From positions 20,936,370 to 21,000,369 of the forward strand of contig NC_031774.1 in assembly GCF_001522545.3 (NCBI RefSeq): DNA of 64,000 nt. The letters are read 5' to 3'. The notes below the pieces were generated by a model. The model had not been told where the DNA came from. It was given only the letters and a program-made list of their open reading frames with translations, and did not search any database. Each line of letters starts with the position of its first letter. Within the stretch, counting starts at the first letter, position 1. Below are positions 24,530 through 38,150 of this stretch, piece by piece. The translations under genes and the position numbers were made by a program. This DNA is from Parus major. Its lineage: Eukaryota; Chordata; Aves; Passeriformes; Paridae.

Positions 24530-27500
24530 CATAGCACCAAAATGCTGAAGTGATGAAGGCCATATAAGTAATCTGCAGATATAGAGGGAATGCTAGCTCA
24601 TAGGAGTATGAAAACTGAATAGCATGATATATTTTGCCAAAGCTGAGCTTGGAAGTTGCCTTGTTGCTTTAGGAATGTATTCTGAATATTTCCTTAACCA
24701 CAGGAATAGCATTCTTATCATAATGCCAGATTCAGTAACTTAAGGACTGACAAATATGACTTAACTGACTGAAGTCAGTTTCAATGATTTCAAGAGGGGC
24801 ATAGACCATGTTTTGAATTTCTGAACCATGGTGAATTCTACTGTCTACTCAGTGAAACATAAGACAGTGCTTAAAAAGAATAAGAATTTCCAGTTTAAAT
24901 AGTTTGCAGCCAGTAACATGATTCTCTCTGTACTGTTTCATCCTAACTTTGTTTTGTTAGGACTCCAGTAGATATCACCCATTTAGGCATGGAGATTTGG
25001 CAGTATATGTGCTTCCATCAGTCCTGATTTCTAGGTCACCCAGCTTAAGGTGCAGCCTAATTACATAGGGAATTGTCTAATCAAGATGACTGGGCTGGAG
25101 CAGCTTGGAGGCATCAAAGCTGGCTCCCTGCCTTCGGACATGGTTTCCAGCCACAGGATTACTGTGTTAGCTATGTTTAGAAAAGCTGAACAGAGTGAGT
25201 CACAGCAGAAATTACAGCATTTGAAGTGAAACTCCTACGGAGTGATGTTTTGTTAAAAGAAATCCTCAAACATTTTATTTGAGAACTGAAGGAAGCACCT
25301 TCTGATTTTGAGAAAAAGTGAAAGAACTTAGAAAAGGAGAAAAACACTTGCCATGAGGCTGCAAAGATTTTCAAAAAGAAAATGTATCAGTAATTTTTAT
25401 TCCCAGTTCAAATCCAAGTAAAGGTTAGTTGCAATATTTTAGCTTAGAAGTAAGCACATAAATAAATTATTAAACTATACATATTCTTTATGATGCTTTC
25501 ATATGAAATTTTAATAACAAGCCCATTCTTACTGCCTTCTTTGTCAATAAAGCCTTTCTTTGGCCAATGCATGTTTTATTATTTTGAGAAAAGCTATTAG
25601 CTATTTAGCTGAAAGTGCTAAACTCAAGTGTCACTGAGAGGAGAATGGGAAAATCTTCTCTCTTAGGAGCAAGCAATCTAGTTTTTAACAAAGACTGAAC
25701 ACTAAAACTTTAGCTGAAGGCAGCAGAATCTAGTTTATACACTCTAATGGTTTTTGTCACCTGGATTTCCATTTTCTAGTCATCAACTCTTCATTCAGCA
25801 TCTTTCAAAATCATTTCTTAGCTATATGAAACCCTGGTTCCTGAAACATGAATTTTGTTATTCATCCTCAAGAGGCAGCTCAGCCAATTCCATCTCAATC
25901 AACGAGTGGAAACAGATTCTACATGAGTCAAACTGGTACCCAAATATTCTTCTAATTATATGATAATCCTCTGGTGTTTGTATTCTGTATGCACGTTTAT
26001 ACAACAGCAAACACAATACCTATGTGCCTGTAACCACAGGAGAGCAATGCCCTTTAACTGACACTATTGGAAAAATCCAAGGCTTTTGTCATCTTCTTTA
26101 TTAGCTGGAGGTTCTCCACCTCACCATTTTTATTTAAGCAATTGTTTCAAAGCTAGGTTTATACCACCAGTGTCTACATAGGGCATAAGTTATGTTTACA
26201 AACTTGATAAAATATATAATGCTTATTTTGTATGCCATGGCAAACCCACTATTGGAGCATGTCCATAGGTACCCAAAGGAAAGCTGGAAAGTTTCACAGG
26301 AAAGGAAGCAAAGGAGAACATTGAAATATAAATATAAAATAAAGCTGAATAGGCTCAACTAAATTGCCCAAAGTGAAATTTTGTCATGGTACAATTATCC
26401 ACCCACAAATCATGTACACTATATATAATGGGAGCCCTTGTAGACTTGGCTAAGTTACAACAACTTTTCTACCACACAACTGATTCTGCGTCAGACGGAG
26501 AATTTCACCTACAGATTTCTACCATCCATTCAGTTGTAAATGTTCTTTCTGGGCCTCCTCAGTCAAATACTGCCTGCCTGAGCCTGGTTATCTAACAAGA
26601 TCTGATGAACGTATGCTGCAAGACAGTATTGCTTAAGAAAAAATGTTCTTGATACTGTTACAAATGCTTCTACAGCTGTGAGTTTTCCCAAAAGAGAAAC
26701 TGTCTTTACAGTAACTATTGTGAAAAATCCTGACACATGTTAAGGTTTTCATATCCTATTTATTCCACAGTATCTTTCAATCTCTTTAAAATTCCCTGCT
26801 TGCCTGCTTGCAATCTATTTTGCAGCCTGTTCCATGAAAGCATTGTCACTTCCCCTTCTGCTTTTCTCCTTAAGGCTGCTAGTAACTCTACTGTGAATAC
26901 ATCTGGCTGTGGTATGATTCTCCACAAACACTACCTTGATACGAAAGAATTCTCATTGATGTAGAGCAAACACATTAAGATTAAAGATGCATCCTCATTT
27001 CTCTTCACACACCATGCTAATTCAATCAAGCGTCTTTTTTTAACTACCTGGAAAAAGAAAAGTAATACTGAATTTGATGAAGTCTTGTGATATATGTCAA
27101 GTGTAGGCTGGTAACAAATCTTTTGTAAATTCTATCCTAGGACTTGCACAGTGTTGTGCTATACCACTTCAAATAGCAGCACTAATGAATCATACTAGTT
27201 CCTTTCAAATTTATGTAATTCTTCAATCCAGTGACACTATAAAGTACCTTTAAGGAGATACTTAGCAGGATAAACTACTTGTTATCTGTAGTCAAGGCTC
27301 CTCATCTTCTTGGGTTCCAAACAAATAATCTTAGATTTGTTGGTTATTTCAAGACCAATCTACATAGCCTCAGAATAGCATAAAATGGATTCATCAATAG
27401 TAATTGACCAGAGCATAATCCCAAAATTGCAGTTATATAAATTTTAAAAAGCTCTTTCGTGTGTGTGACTGCGCATGCACATAGGTGGATGGATAATTAT

Positions 27501-29178
27501 GTGATGGTTTAAGACTTCTTCCCTGATGTGCCTGATCATGAAATTCAGAACTTTTCATTCCAATGCAAACAAATCCTAAAATTACTGAATCCATTAGAAT
27601 TGAGGAAATCAAAGGCTGAGATGACACAAGCAGAGGCTTGGAAACTATGTCTCCTTTCCTAGATCTCTACTGCACTGGAAAATCAAAATTATCATGGGGT
27701 CTTTTTACATTCCTTTAATGTCTGGGTTTGAAAGCTATTCCCTTAGAAAGCATCAACCTTCCTACACAGTGTGTGTATTGCTATGTAGGTTAGAGGGAGA
27801 AGAAAAGAGAGGAACAGTATCAAGAAGATAAATTCAGTTTCCCTGAGAAAGTAAACACCTGTGAACCCCTCTGTGCAGCACTGATTGGATAATTACTTAT
27901 TTCCAGTGTGACTGCTTTAGAGCTTTCCATGAACATGGCATGGGATGGCAGAGAGCAGCCATCCCATGATCATGCAGACTTTTCTTTTCATGAGCAAATA
28001 ATTATATACACTTTCAATTAGCTTGTCAGTTTTAAACTTTTGTACCCCTTTTTAAACAGAATGAACAGTGCTTTAAAATGTGTGTGAAAAGCAAAAGTAT
28101 CTTTATTAAATGAAAGATACTCTGAATATCTGTAAAAATTGTGGATAATTGCCATGTCTTCCATAAAGCATTAAACCGTCAGAAAAACAATTATTCAACT
28201 TAGTGGCTCAAGCACCATGAAAAGTAGGATTTGGATCTGAGCTCTTATTCTAGTTCATCCCAGTAATTTTATTCTCTTAAGCCTATTGCAATGGGTCAAG
28301 GAACCTCCTGGAATAAAGAGTCTGTGAAACGTCTGTCACTTGCTTCTTCTGCTTGGACACCCTGGGGGTCCAGGAACAGATGTAGAATTTGACCAGGAAA
28401 AAAGGAAGCAGGAGAATTTTTAGAATGCTTTCAACATTCACGATTTATCAGAAGTCCTGCTTGAGACTCAGTTGTATATAAAAGTTCAAGATAGATCAAC
28501 TTTGAATACGAGCAAGCTGAAAAAGAAAGTTCAGGCTGATGCAGAAATTCATTAAAGTCTTATTTTAGAAGTTCTAGATAGGCATCTTATTATGGCCAAA
28601 TCAGAGTATTTCCAGACAAGACCTCTGAACTAAGACATTCAAAGCTCCTAAAGACTTTCTGAAAAATCTATCTCTTGGGACCTCAAATTCCCATTTCTTC
28701 TAAATATGATTATAATCTAGGAAACACTTCAATTCAGGAGAAAAATTAATTCTCTGCAACTTTCTTCCCTACTATATGTAAAGAAAATATGCTGATTTCT
28801 TCAGCAAAAAATCAGTATCAGTACATAAAACCCCACACAGAGATCATTCTCCAAACATGGAAAATATTTCAGTTGCCGCTTTGCAAACTCCAGAAGATAA
28901 TAATGCATTTGTTCTGACCAGTAGTTTGAAGCTCAGAACTTGTTTTTCTGAAGTTGTTCCATTGTGCTTTTGATAACAGAAGGCCATCAGCAGAGAGGCT
29001 GCTGCTAAAATAGCTCAGTCTGAGGTGAATCTCCTAACCACCCATGCCACACCCTTTGGTGTCTAGTCAAATCTTTTCTATAGTGTGGAATACCTCCAAA
29101 AAGAGGATTTTTTCTGTTGTTTTTTAAGCACTATTTGAGGACAATCACCTAATTGTATTCTTCTGTTCACTCATTTTG

Positions 29179-29200
29179 TGTTGATCCAATTGGATCAACA
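29179..29200. repeat. Perfect 22-bp palindrome
   Basis: TGTTGATCCAA is followed directly by its exact reverse complement. The centre is CCAATTGG. It has no recognisable neighbour or family. Confidence 0.9.
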
Positions 29201-31796
29201 AGCAAGTAAATTGGCTTTCTGTTCTCACCGCTGCTGGCCCAGCTTTCCCCCCTCCCCCATAATTCAGCAAGCAAAACAAGAAGTCAGTTATTTGCACAGC
29301 CCCATGTGAAGCTGTTCACACCAGGCATAGTGCTTATGTTTCACTGTCTTACTTGTCCTCAAAGTTCTTCTTTTCAGGAACCAGATTATGGCCTCATAAA
29401 CCTGTAGGGTACTACTGAAATGACTTAAAATCAGTAGGTATTAAAACAAGTTGGAGTATTATTTGAATTGTCTCTGATTTTTTCCATTTGGAAAGGAAAA
29501 AGGTACAGCCTCCTTCTTATAACTGTGTGCCAGTTGTATACACAATGAGCATTTTGCCAGATTCCATGGTCTGTCTTTCTGCACATGCAATTGTTCCTCT
29601 TGCATTCCACATTTATGGGCAGGTGTAAAAGATTGTTATGGATTATTGAACGATATCAGGATCTATAGAACTCACTCTCCAAAACCAGGAGTGAATCATA
29701 GATCTCTATTCACCAAATATTATTGATCCTACTGCAATGGGAAGCCACCAGCTGGAGCAACCCTTGTCAAAGCCGGCATTATCATTCCAGCTCATTCTGG
29801 GCCTTGTTCCAATTAGCCCTCAGTGGCAACAGGACTAGATGATTTGTGAAGGTGCCTGATGTGTCCAGCCTTGGCCACCTACTTCCAGATTGCCACTTTC
29901 CCAGGGGCCTGCAGCACAGTGCCCACCAGCCTGATCCAATATGTGGCTCCTCCAAGCCTCAGAGTAGCCTCTGACTGGTCTCCAACTCTCCTTTCAGGAG
30001 CAGAAGCCCACAGAAGCACCTAGAAGCCATAAATCCTTCCTGACAAATAGGTTTCCAGCAAGCCCCTGATAAATGATGCCTATCCATAGTCACACTGGCC
30101 TTCTGAATGGATAATTAGTGATATTGGATTTTCTTGGGTCCTTTGTGGGTTCATCAAAGACTTCAAACTGACAGTGTAAATTCATTCCAGTTTCAGAAAA
30201 AATAAGACAACAATCTCAATCTTGGATTTGATTTACCAAATCTCTTTTGTAGAAGAATTAAAACAAATGTAAGAGAAAGATTTTTGTGTAAAATTCTTTC
30301 TATTTCACAAAACTTTGTTTTACTGACTCAGTTTTAGTCTCAAAACAGATGCACATAGAAGTGGCAATGAATATTCTGACCAGTTAACTCACAAAGCCTG
30401 CTTCTGGCACTGTATGCACTTAAAACTCCACACCATGGAAGCTGACTCTTCCCCTCAAGGAACAGGGAACACACATTGTTTGGAAAGCAAAAGAAGGCAA
30501 GCATAATGAACAAAACTTCATTAGTCACATCTGTCTTCAGGACAGCTCCCAATAGTAGGAGGAGGCTACACTCAATATCAGCCTTCTTCATCTGAGTACT
30601 GGAGTAAAATCAGCAGGACCATCTTTCCCCTAAGCAAATTCAGATGTCCTAGACAAAACAACTTCTCGTACATGTTCTTCTCTATCCCTGCCTGGCACCC
30701 CTACTCTGCAGACAAGGACAGAATTAATTTTCCATTCTCCATTCACAGCAAATAAAGAATACAATGTTCGCTCTGCATCATTTTCATCTTTCATCTTAAT
30801 TATCACTGTGGAGACTACAGAAATCATTATCTTTATTATGATGAATGTCCAATTAGTATTTCCCATATAAATTTCAGATCATGAAGGAGGCTGTAATGGA
30901 TAATGCAAATTCCTAATGGTCTTTTTTTTTTCCTAGCTGAAAAATTGAGGTGCTTAACAAAATGAAATTTAATCTGAGTCATTTTGAAACAAGTCAAGAA
31001 CTTTAATTACTTGACAGGGAGGAGGGAAAAAAGAGACTAAAACTAAATCTTAAAAATGGGTATATTTTAAAAGACCTTGCTTTTCCAGCCCATTGCTCAA
31101 TCTTTCTCCTCCAGATAACTAAACGCTTGTCTGGTTGTGCTCAATAAGTTTTAAACTATTGTGAAAGGCGATAGAAGCAATTTCTTTTATTAATTCTACC
31201 ATTTACTAAATAAAAATAAAAATATTCCAAGTAAACATCCTGTTGTCTCTAATACAATATTTTAATCTATTCCCATCCATCACATGTAGTGAGAAATTGA
31301 CAATAACTACATCGTTGCTATTGCAAGGCCGTAAAAGACACAACACCTCCATGGTTCTGGTTGAGGCACAGAGGTGTGGGTAGAGATTTGACAGTTGAAT
31401 TCCCTTAGGACAGTTTTGGGTTGGGCAAAATTAATTTATCTGTCTGTTTTAGAAACATCTCAAGCATTATTTGCACATAGGAGCAAACAAATCATGGGGT
31501 CCATATAGTGTAGCTTGTCATCTCTAATTATGAATGGTAACTATTTCCCTGAGCCAGGAAAAAGCAGACCTTTGCAGATGCCTTTCTATCTAAGCCAGTA
31601 GATAATTGTAGCGACACAAAGGAAAGCTATACCTGGTCCAAAAATGACGTAGGGACCAGCTGTCTAGTCCTTTTGCTCTTTTTATCTCCTCTTCCCTTTT
31701 TTTTTTGGCAGAAAATTTTTACCCCTTCTTCTAGACCATATAACCTGGAAGTAGCTCTTCACACTTTCCAAGAGCCGTATCCCATGGCATGAGTGA

Positions 31797-31850
31797 ACAC
31801 ACACACCTGCACACACACACACACACACACCCCCATACTATCTCTCTCTC
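31797..31850 (+). repeat. Compound CA / TC microsatellite
   Basis: AC units run from 31797 to 31831, interrupted once by CTG, then a C run and a short (TC)n at 31841-31850. It is a typical vertebrate dinucleotide repeat and probably length-variable. Confidence 0.9.
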
Positions 31851-34658
31851 CTTTCCTCTTCCCGCCACACTTTCCTATCCTTCACAATAAGTTCCAAGAC
31901 ACAGGTTCAATATCTGGTTGTTGAGATATGCAAGTAGAGGTGCTGCATTGGCTTCATGAATTGCAGTGAAAGAACCTGGCAGCCTTGGGATTGTCTCCTT
32001 CAGAAAATGCCATTTCAGTCAGCAGCCAGAGTAAAATTGCTCCTAGGAAATAATGACTTGCAACATAAAATTTCTGGTTTATAGCAAAATATTCTGTTAA
32101 TTACCAAGCAAACTGTCTCTCTAGGAAAGTAGGTTTTTTCTGAGAAGAAGCTGGTCAATTATTTGTAGTGTGATTTTCTGCAGTCTGTTCAATCTTCATT
32201 CTAGTCAGGACATGAAACAGAACTCTAATTTTTACTTGGCTGTGATACTGGTACAGGCTGCTTGTCCCACATGGTCCTGTTGCATATAACAACTTTATAT
32301 ATATGTCAATCATTTATAATTCTTTTTAGGCCTTCTTGGGTCCATTAAGTGAAGGAGTATAATTCTTGTTGTTTTGTTATTGTATGATAGTATGATATAG
32401 ATCTAAGTTTAATTCTAGCATATGTGGTAGATGCATGATACTGAATTAGAAGAACCTAATAAGCCCTAGTTATTGTAATTTCATTCTGTGTGTTTATTAT
32501 TCATATAAATGTGCAATTCATTTCTGAAACTTCCTTTAAGCTTCATCTCAATCATGTCTAATGGCACCAACAATTATTTTTCATCTTAAAAAGCACTTCT
32601 TCACATCTATTTGCATAATAATTTTCACTAGCTTTCATTTGTTTTTCTCCCTGAGAAAGAATCAGGGAGGATTATCTGACTGACTCTGATTTCATCCTTT
32701 TATATTACCTTGTTTCTTTCCTTTTCTGCAGCTGTTGAATTGACACCATGCCTCCTTACTGAAGAGATTTTTGTGTTCCTGATATTTCCAATATGCTCTT
32801 TTCCTGACCCTTTTTATATGCATTTGGGTGTTGAGAAAGTACGGTCCATCTCTTAGGTGATTATGAATTCCCTTACTCTAGGGTCAAATCTCCACTGTGC
32901 CACAATTACACAGCACAATTGTCCCCTTCCTTCACTTAGGTATTCCTTACAGGAGGGAGATCTGTGTTTTGGATGTGCAGTGACAGATCTAAGAAAGCTT
33001 CAACTGACTTAGGAGTCACTTAGACCATAATCATACATATGACATACTTACTGAGCTTTACAGAAAATAATTGACATCTTTACAAATTAACCATAGGGAA
33101 TGCAAGTTAAGATAATGAACTTCTGTGTATAATTTTCACATTTTATTAGACTGTTTTCTAATGACACTGTACAGCTTTTACTCTATGGGGTTTTTTTCCC
33201 CACTATTCCATTTCAATATAGTTGAGAGAAAAGTAGAATTATCTAAGATTTAGATTTTGCTAAGTTTCATGACCACAATTATTGAGGTACCTTATTAGTG
33301 CCATTTAGGTGGGTAAAAGTGCAGTCTTCAGTGAACACCAGGGAAAGATGTTATAAATTACTTAAACAGAAAAAAATCTTGTCTGAGTAGTGAATTCCCT
33401 GCTGTCGACTTAAGAGCTCCTTCCAGTTGAAACTTTATTCACTATTTCACATTTCATTTTTTTCCCAATTCATTACATTTTCACTTCACTCCATGTCTAT
33501 ACAGATTGTCCAGTGTTAAATATAGGTTACAATATTACTTTGTCTTTAGCCATTGAAATAAATTATTTTTCAGAATAAAGTCTCTCTCTATGGTAAGGTT
33601 TTATTATCGTTGCCAGAACAACATGGATATATGGGTATAACAGAAAGGACATGAGATCTACAAACAAGGAAGAATATATAACATTAATTTAGAGTCTGCT
33701 TATTAAATAATGAAGGAAGATGGCTTTATAGCTCTATAATTCTAAATCATGGTCTCTTAAACACCCATCCAGAATATATGAGAAGTTGGGACAGTTTTAC
33801 TGCCCTAGTAGATAAATAACCATACAGTCAAACATTCCTGATGGAAAGTACAGGAACAAATTGATGGATGGACATCTGCAGCACAGCAGCTGATTTTTCA
33901 GGTTAAACTCATTAAGAGACCTTAATAGTGATTGGCAAGTTCCTTCAAACAGAACAGCAAATAGGTGAACGGGAGTCTGCTTAAGAAGCTGTCATGTTGC
34001 TGATTAGGAGTGAAAGCCATGTCTAATCTATTTGCTGGTAAATCTGCTTGTTGAGCAAAGAAATTTAGCCATTTCACATAGGAAAAAAAAATGTGCTCCA
34101 ATGAAGCCAGGTGTCACCTGGAACATTCTCAGCCTAGGCATCCTGGGCATACCTGTGTGAGACAGTTTCAAAATGCTTGGAGTCTACAAATAAAAAAATC
34201 TTACACACTGTGCAGCCTAATGTTTAGAGCTAAGGTAAAGAGCTAAGAATTACCAAATTTGCATTTGTTTACATTTCTGTCCCCTCTCCTTTATTGACAT
34301 TTCATTTTTCAAGCATGTCCCACTGCAAAACAGCCTAAATGATGACAACCTGCCTGTATTTTGATGGGAAATTGTAAGATTTAACCTGTCAGATCCAGTT
34401 TCTATGCAACTGAAGCTAAAGAAAATTTATTACTGACTTTCATGGTACAGGAACAGAACATTAAGAATTTTAAAGTCCTTTCATCCAAAATACTTAAGTA
34501 TACATAAGAAAGTATAAGGCAAAGCATAGTGAAAGCTATTTTGCCAAGAATGTGGGTTCAGTACCATATTCACTCTTCCCATGCTTGAAGAAATCTTTTC
34601 AGTGGCTTTATGAGCCATTTTTTTCTTATAAGCCATGTTTCAGTAATAGAAAATAGTT

Positions 34659-34705
34659 GACCTACTAACAAATATTTTGCTGCTTTTTTCCCATCAGAAT
34701 AATAG
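34659..34705 (+). repeat. Diverged repeated segment, copy A
   Basis: This 47-base piece resembles 35108-35155 in the same orientation, about 450 bases downstream. Shared words in order are CAAA-ATTTT, CTGCTTT-TTCCCA and ATAATA, and roughly five bases in six agree by eye. It could be an old local duplication or two pieces of an unknown dispersed repeat. Confidence 0.5.
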
Positions 34706-34934
34706 CATTAAAAATAACAAAATGCCTTTGCGTCAGTAACTCTTAGCACCTCCCTTGAGCAACTGTGTGCTATTCACATTGGCATATTTGCATGAGGCAA
34801 GAAAAATTTTATAGTGGAGACAGGGAAGATAGTATAAACCTATATAAAAAAACCTACTAGCAGGGAAAATATAAGTAGTCTAGTTCTTAACAACTGTCAG
34901 AAAATTTTGAAATAAGATGCCTCTGCAATAATTT

Positions 34935-34961
34935 TCTTCATGAAAAAGGATTTCATGAAGA
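34935..34961. repeat. 11-bp inverted repeat (short hairpin)
   Basis: TCTTCATGAAA and TTTCATGAAGA are exact reverse complements separated by the five bases AAGGA. The stem would be 11 bp with a 5-base loop, too short for a microRNA precursor. Confidence 0.85.
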
Positions 34962-35107
34962 TCTCTAAATTTTTTTCCACCCAACAGGTAGTAATTTACT
35001 TATGTGCTGGACTGCAAACGGTTTGGATAGCTTTAACATTTTTTATTCAGCTGTACGCACCCATAAATATTCTCTGTATCCATATTTTAATTAGGTAGGT
35101 AATTTCT

Positions 35108-35155
35108 GGCCCACTGACAAACATTTTACTGCTTTCTTCCCACCATAATAATGAG
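35108..35155 (+). repeat. Diverged repeated segment, copy B
   Basis: The second copy of the segment at 34659-34705, in the same orientation. Similarity fades on both sides, so the unit is only about 47 bases long as far as I can see. Confidence 0.5.
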
Positions 35156-36204
35156 TCAAATAGCTTTTATCTCTCATGGAATGCCACTAGAATTTAAACA
35201 CTTTATGAAATATGTATTTATAGGAGTGCAACATGGTGACTGTTTAACAATATTTAACAATAACTTATAACAGAAACCTCTCTAACAGGTGTCTGCTGTG
35301 CCAGTGTAGGAGGGCATGCTCATTAGCAGACAGTAATAAGATCATCTTCCAGTAGTTTGATAATTAAGATACATTTTTGATGAACTATACAATTTGGAGA
35401 AAGAATTTCTGTCCTGTGAAAATCAGTATGAGCTCTTCAATGAATGCAAGCAGCCTGGGTTTTCATTGTATATTTCCTGTGAAAGCTCATACTGCACACA
35501 GACCCATCACTCTATACTTCCCCACATAAATCACACATTTCTGAGGCACAGGATATGCCCAGTTTTCTGAAATTCCTGCCAGATATCATTTTACTTTGTC
35601 ACTTAAAAACATAAACAATCTGGTGCAAGCCAGGAAGACTTTTTCCTCTTTTTTTTTTCTGACTAAAAAAATGTACTGCAGAAATACTCCTGTTTCACAA
35701 AGCTATATCAGAGAATTTGTTCTATTTAATATGAAAAAGTGTTCATTTTGTACAGTAGCTCCTAATAATGCTATCTATTAAAAAAATAGTCTGTTGCCTA
35801 TAAGTTAGCCATCATGAGGCAAGTGATGGAATATTTAGCAGAATATTTTTCTTTCTAGAAAATGCTATTTTATAAACCTACAGTTTTCTACAACACATAT
35901 CAGACAAATTTTCAGGCATAAAACCTAAGTAAAATATTTTATATCTGTCAGCCTGAATCTGTATATTGTATACTCATGATCATATTTTTTAATAAAAGAA
36001 TGATTTGGGAAGGATTCTACTTTGACAGTCCAAAGCTAGAAATATATATGACTACATTTCATAAAAAGCATTAATATTTCAAGCAGTGTTCTCCAGTTGT
36101 CCTTACTAAACTTGCACAGGATGCAGAATAGTTATAATTTTATTCATATGAGAGAAATTAAATGATACAGTGGCATTCTAAATATTAGGTAAACATTAGA
36201 AAAA

Positions 36205-36838
36205 CGTAGGTAGACACATTATGCAATGGGTGAGCAGTTGGCTCACGGTCTGGGTGCAAAGGGTTATAATAAATAGCATTATATCAGGCTGGTGACAAGT
36301 CAGTCTTCAGGGCTTCTTTCTAGGGCCAGTTTTCCTCAACTGCCTCATAGGAAGTTTAACAAAGATAAGTGCCAGATTCTGCACCTGTGTGGGGACAATC
36401 CTGGATGTAGGGACAGACTGGGGAATAAGATGCTGAGGAGTTACAAAGGTGACTTGGCTTTTTCAAGCTGGAGAAGAGGAGGCTGAGGGGAAATACTGAG
36501 GTCTACAACTTCCTCACAAGGGGAAGCAGAGTCAGGTACCAATCTCTTCACTCTCTTGACAAGTGGCAGGACTCAAGGACAGGACAAGAAACCGAGTCAG
36601 GGGAGATTTAGGTTGGATATCAGGAAAAAGTCACTCAGAGGGTAGCTGGGCACTGGAACAGGCTCCCCAGGGAAGTGGTCACAGCACCAAACCTGACAGA
36701 ATTCAAGATGTGTTTGAACAACTCTCTCAGGCACAAGGTGTGACTCTTGGGACTATTCTGTGTAAATACACAAGCTGGATTTTGATGATCTTTGTGGGTC
36801 TTTCTAACTCAGGATGCTCTATGATTAGTTGCAGTTAA
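36205..36838 (+). mobile_element. CR1 LINE 3' fragment with internal deletions
   Basis: Plus-strand translation gives pieces of the CR1 ORF2 C-terminal half in order. QWVSSWLTVWVQRVIIN is near 36222, followed by a decayed VPQGSxLGPV motif that reads SLQGFFLGPVFLNCLI. KFNKDKCQILHL comes from about 36352, then RLGNKML. LEKRRLRG is near 36465, and HWNRLPREVV near 36652. The nucleotide end (GATGATCTTTGTGGGTC...CTCTATGATT at 36785-36826) is the usual CR1 3' tail. Compared with the family, the block containing the catalytic FADD motif (between LNCLI and KFNKDKC) is missing, as is a second block between RLGNKML and LEKRRLRG that would contain RPHLEYC. Stops and frameshifts are also present. It is therefore a dead, 5'-truncated, internally deleted copy. 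CR1 is the dominant LINE of birds, which supports an avian source. Confidence 0.9.
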
Positions 36839-37324
36839 AGTTAGCCATTTATTAATAACTGTAATTTTTTCTTTTAATAACTTCATACCCAGTTGTTACA
36901 GATTATGTATCAGCCCTTCATAGTTCCCTCTGAAACAGGAAGCTCAGAATATCATGCAAGAGGAAATAGATTATATGTTCTATTACTGCATGGAAATCAG
37001 TAAGTGGCTAAAACGTGTATTTCAATACTAAGCAAACACAAGGCATCAACATGAATAACTGTCTGACAGCTTTTACTTTAGAATGAAATATCATCCTGGC
37101 AGCACTCACAGCCAGCTATCCATTGCTTCTTCCTTTGGATTTGGAGCTCAGGAATGAGTCTGATCCTTTGCCCATTAAGCCTTTTGCCCATCAGACCTGA
37201 ATAGCTCACATAAAAAACTGCTAATAACAGAACTCAGCATCACTGGTGAGTTAATGAACTGTTAAGTGCTTGGTGGATTATGTTGGTTTTAAGACTGGTC
37301 CAGAGCTGTAAAATCAATTCCTAG

Positions 37325-37370
37325 AAAAAAATTATAATTACAATAATAATTACAAAAACAATAATAATAC
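37325..37370 (+). repeat. Imperfect AAT-rich low-complexity tract
   Basis: Repeated AATAAT, ATTACAA and AAAAACA words without a clean unit. I read it as degenerate triplet-rich low complexity. Confidence 0.7.
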
Positions 37371-38150
37371 CCACTTTTATAGAGTTTTAATCTGTAGAAA
37401 TCTGGATAATTTACAGCCCTTCATATATTTTTAATATGTAGAATTCAAAGTACTTTATAGCAAAAAAATATTTTGAATACTGTTATTTTGTTTTCTCTAA
37501 TTGCCATGTAATACACCAGCTGAAACAGACTTTTTGGTTAAAGGCAATACCACTGAATTCAGGTTACAATATTTAATCCATAAATAATATAAATAAATAA
37601 TGCCACTGCTGTGGAATAGGGAGACATCAGAAAACATAAAACATGGGTAACTTAAAACCCAGCCAACCAAGCAGAATTTTCACTCAGAATGTGATTGCTA
37701 AGTGAGTCTGGTTAAGCATCACGAAGTTTTATTCTTTTCTTATATTCAGTCTGTTTTGCTCAGTTGATTTTCTGCTGGAGAGAAGAACAAGCAATGTGAA
37801 ATCACAGCAAGAAAGAATGGCTTTGTGATTTTGCCAAATCCAGGATTTTCAAGACAGCTCACAAGGACATTTAATTTCACTTCAAGGTCAAAATAGTAAA
37901 ATTTATATTGCACATCTTCTTCCAACTCAGAGCTGTGTGAGAAAACTCTTATTTTGCTGATCTACATCAGCTGCATTTCATGGCTTTTAAATATCACCAA
38001 AAGGCACCAAAATTGCATTGAATTTCATCTAGACCTTAGATAACCAAATTGAATCTTCCTCTCTTCTGTCTTCTTTTTTGTCTTCATCAACCACCATGTA
38101 ACAGAATCAATCCAACCATAACCCTAATCAATAAAGAAATAATGAATTTT

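Larger units (their letters stand above)
24441..36204. other. Non-coding DNA with no recognisable gene
   Basis: No gene or RNA gene is recognised across this long interval. It contains two exact palindromes (24502-24529, 29179-29200), a CA/TC microsatellite (31797-31850), a short hairpin (34935-34961) and a diverged repeated segment (34659-34705 and 35108-35155), all listed separately. A repeat-free AT-rich piece at about 30900-31010 has TAAT cores and could be a conserved element, without proof. The interval 29740-30030 is richer in GC than its surroundings and holds no recognisable coding sequence. Confidence 0.65.

Noticed and set aside
29831..29853. AGGACTAGATGATTTGTGAAGG, similar to the CR1 end region
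   Set aside because: Isolated short match without the ORF2 end or the terminal repeat.
38014..38030. GCATTGAATTTCATCT, similar to a word seen on the reverse strand of L3/CR1 elements
   Set aside because: A 16-base match with no supporting flanking similarity.
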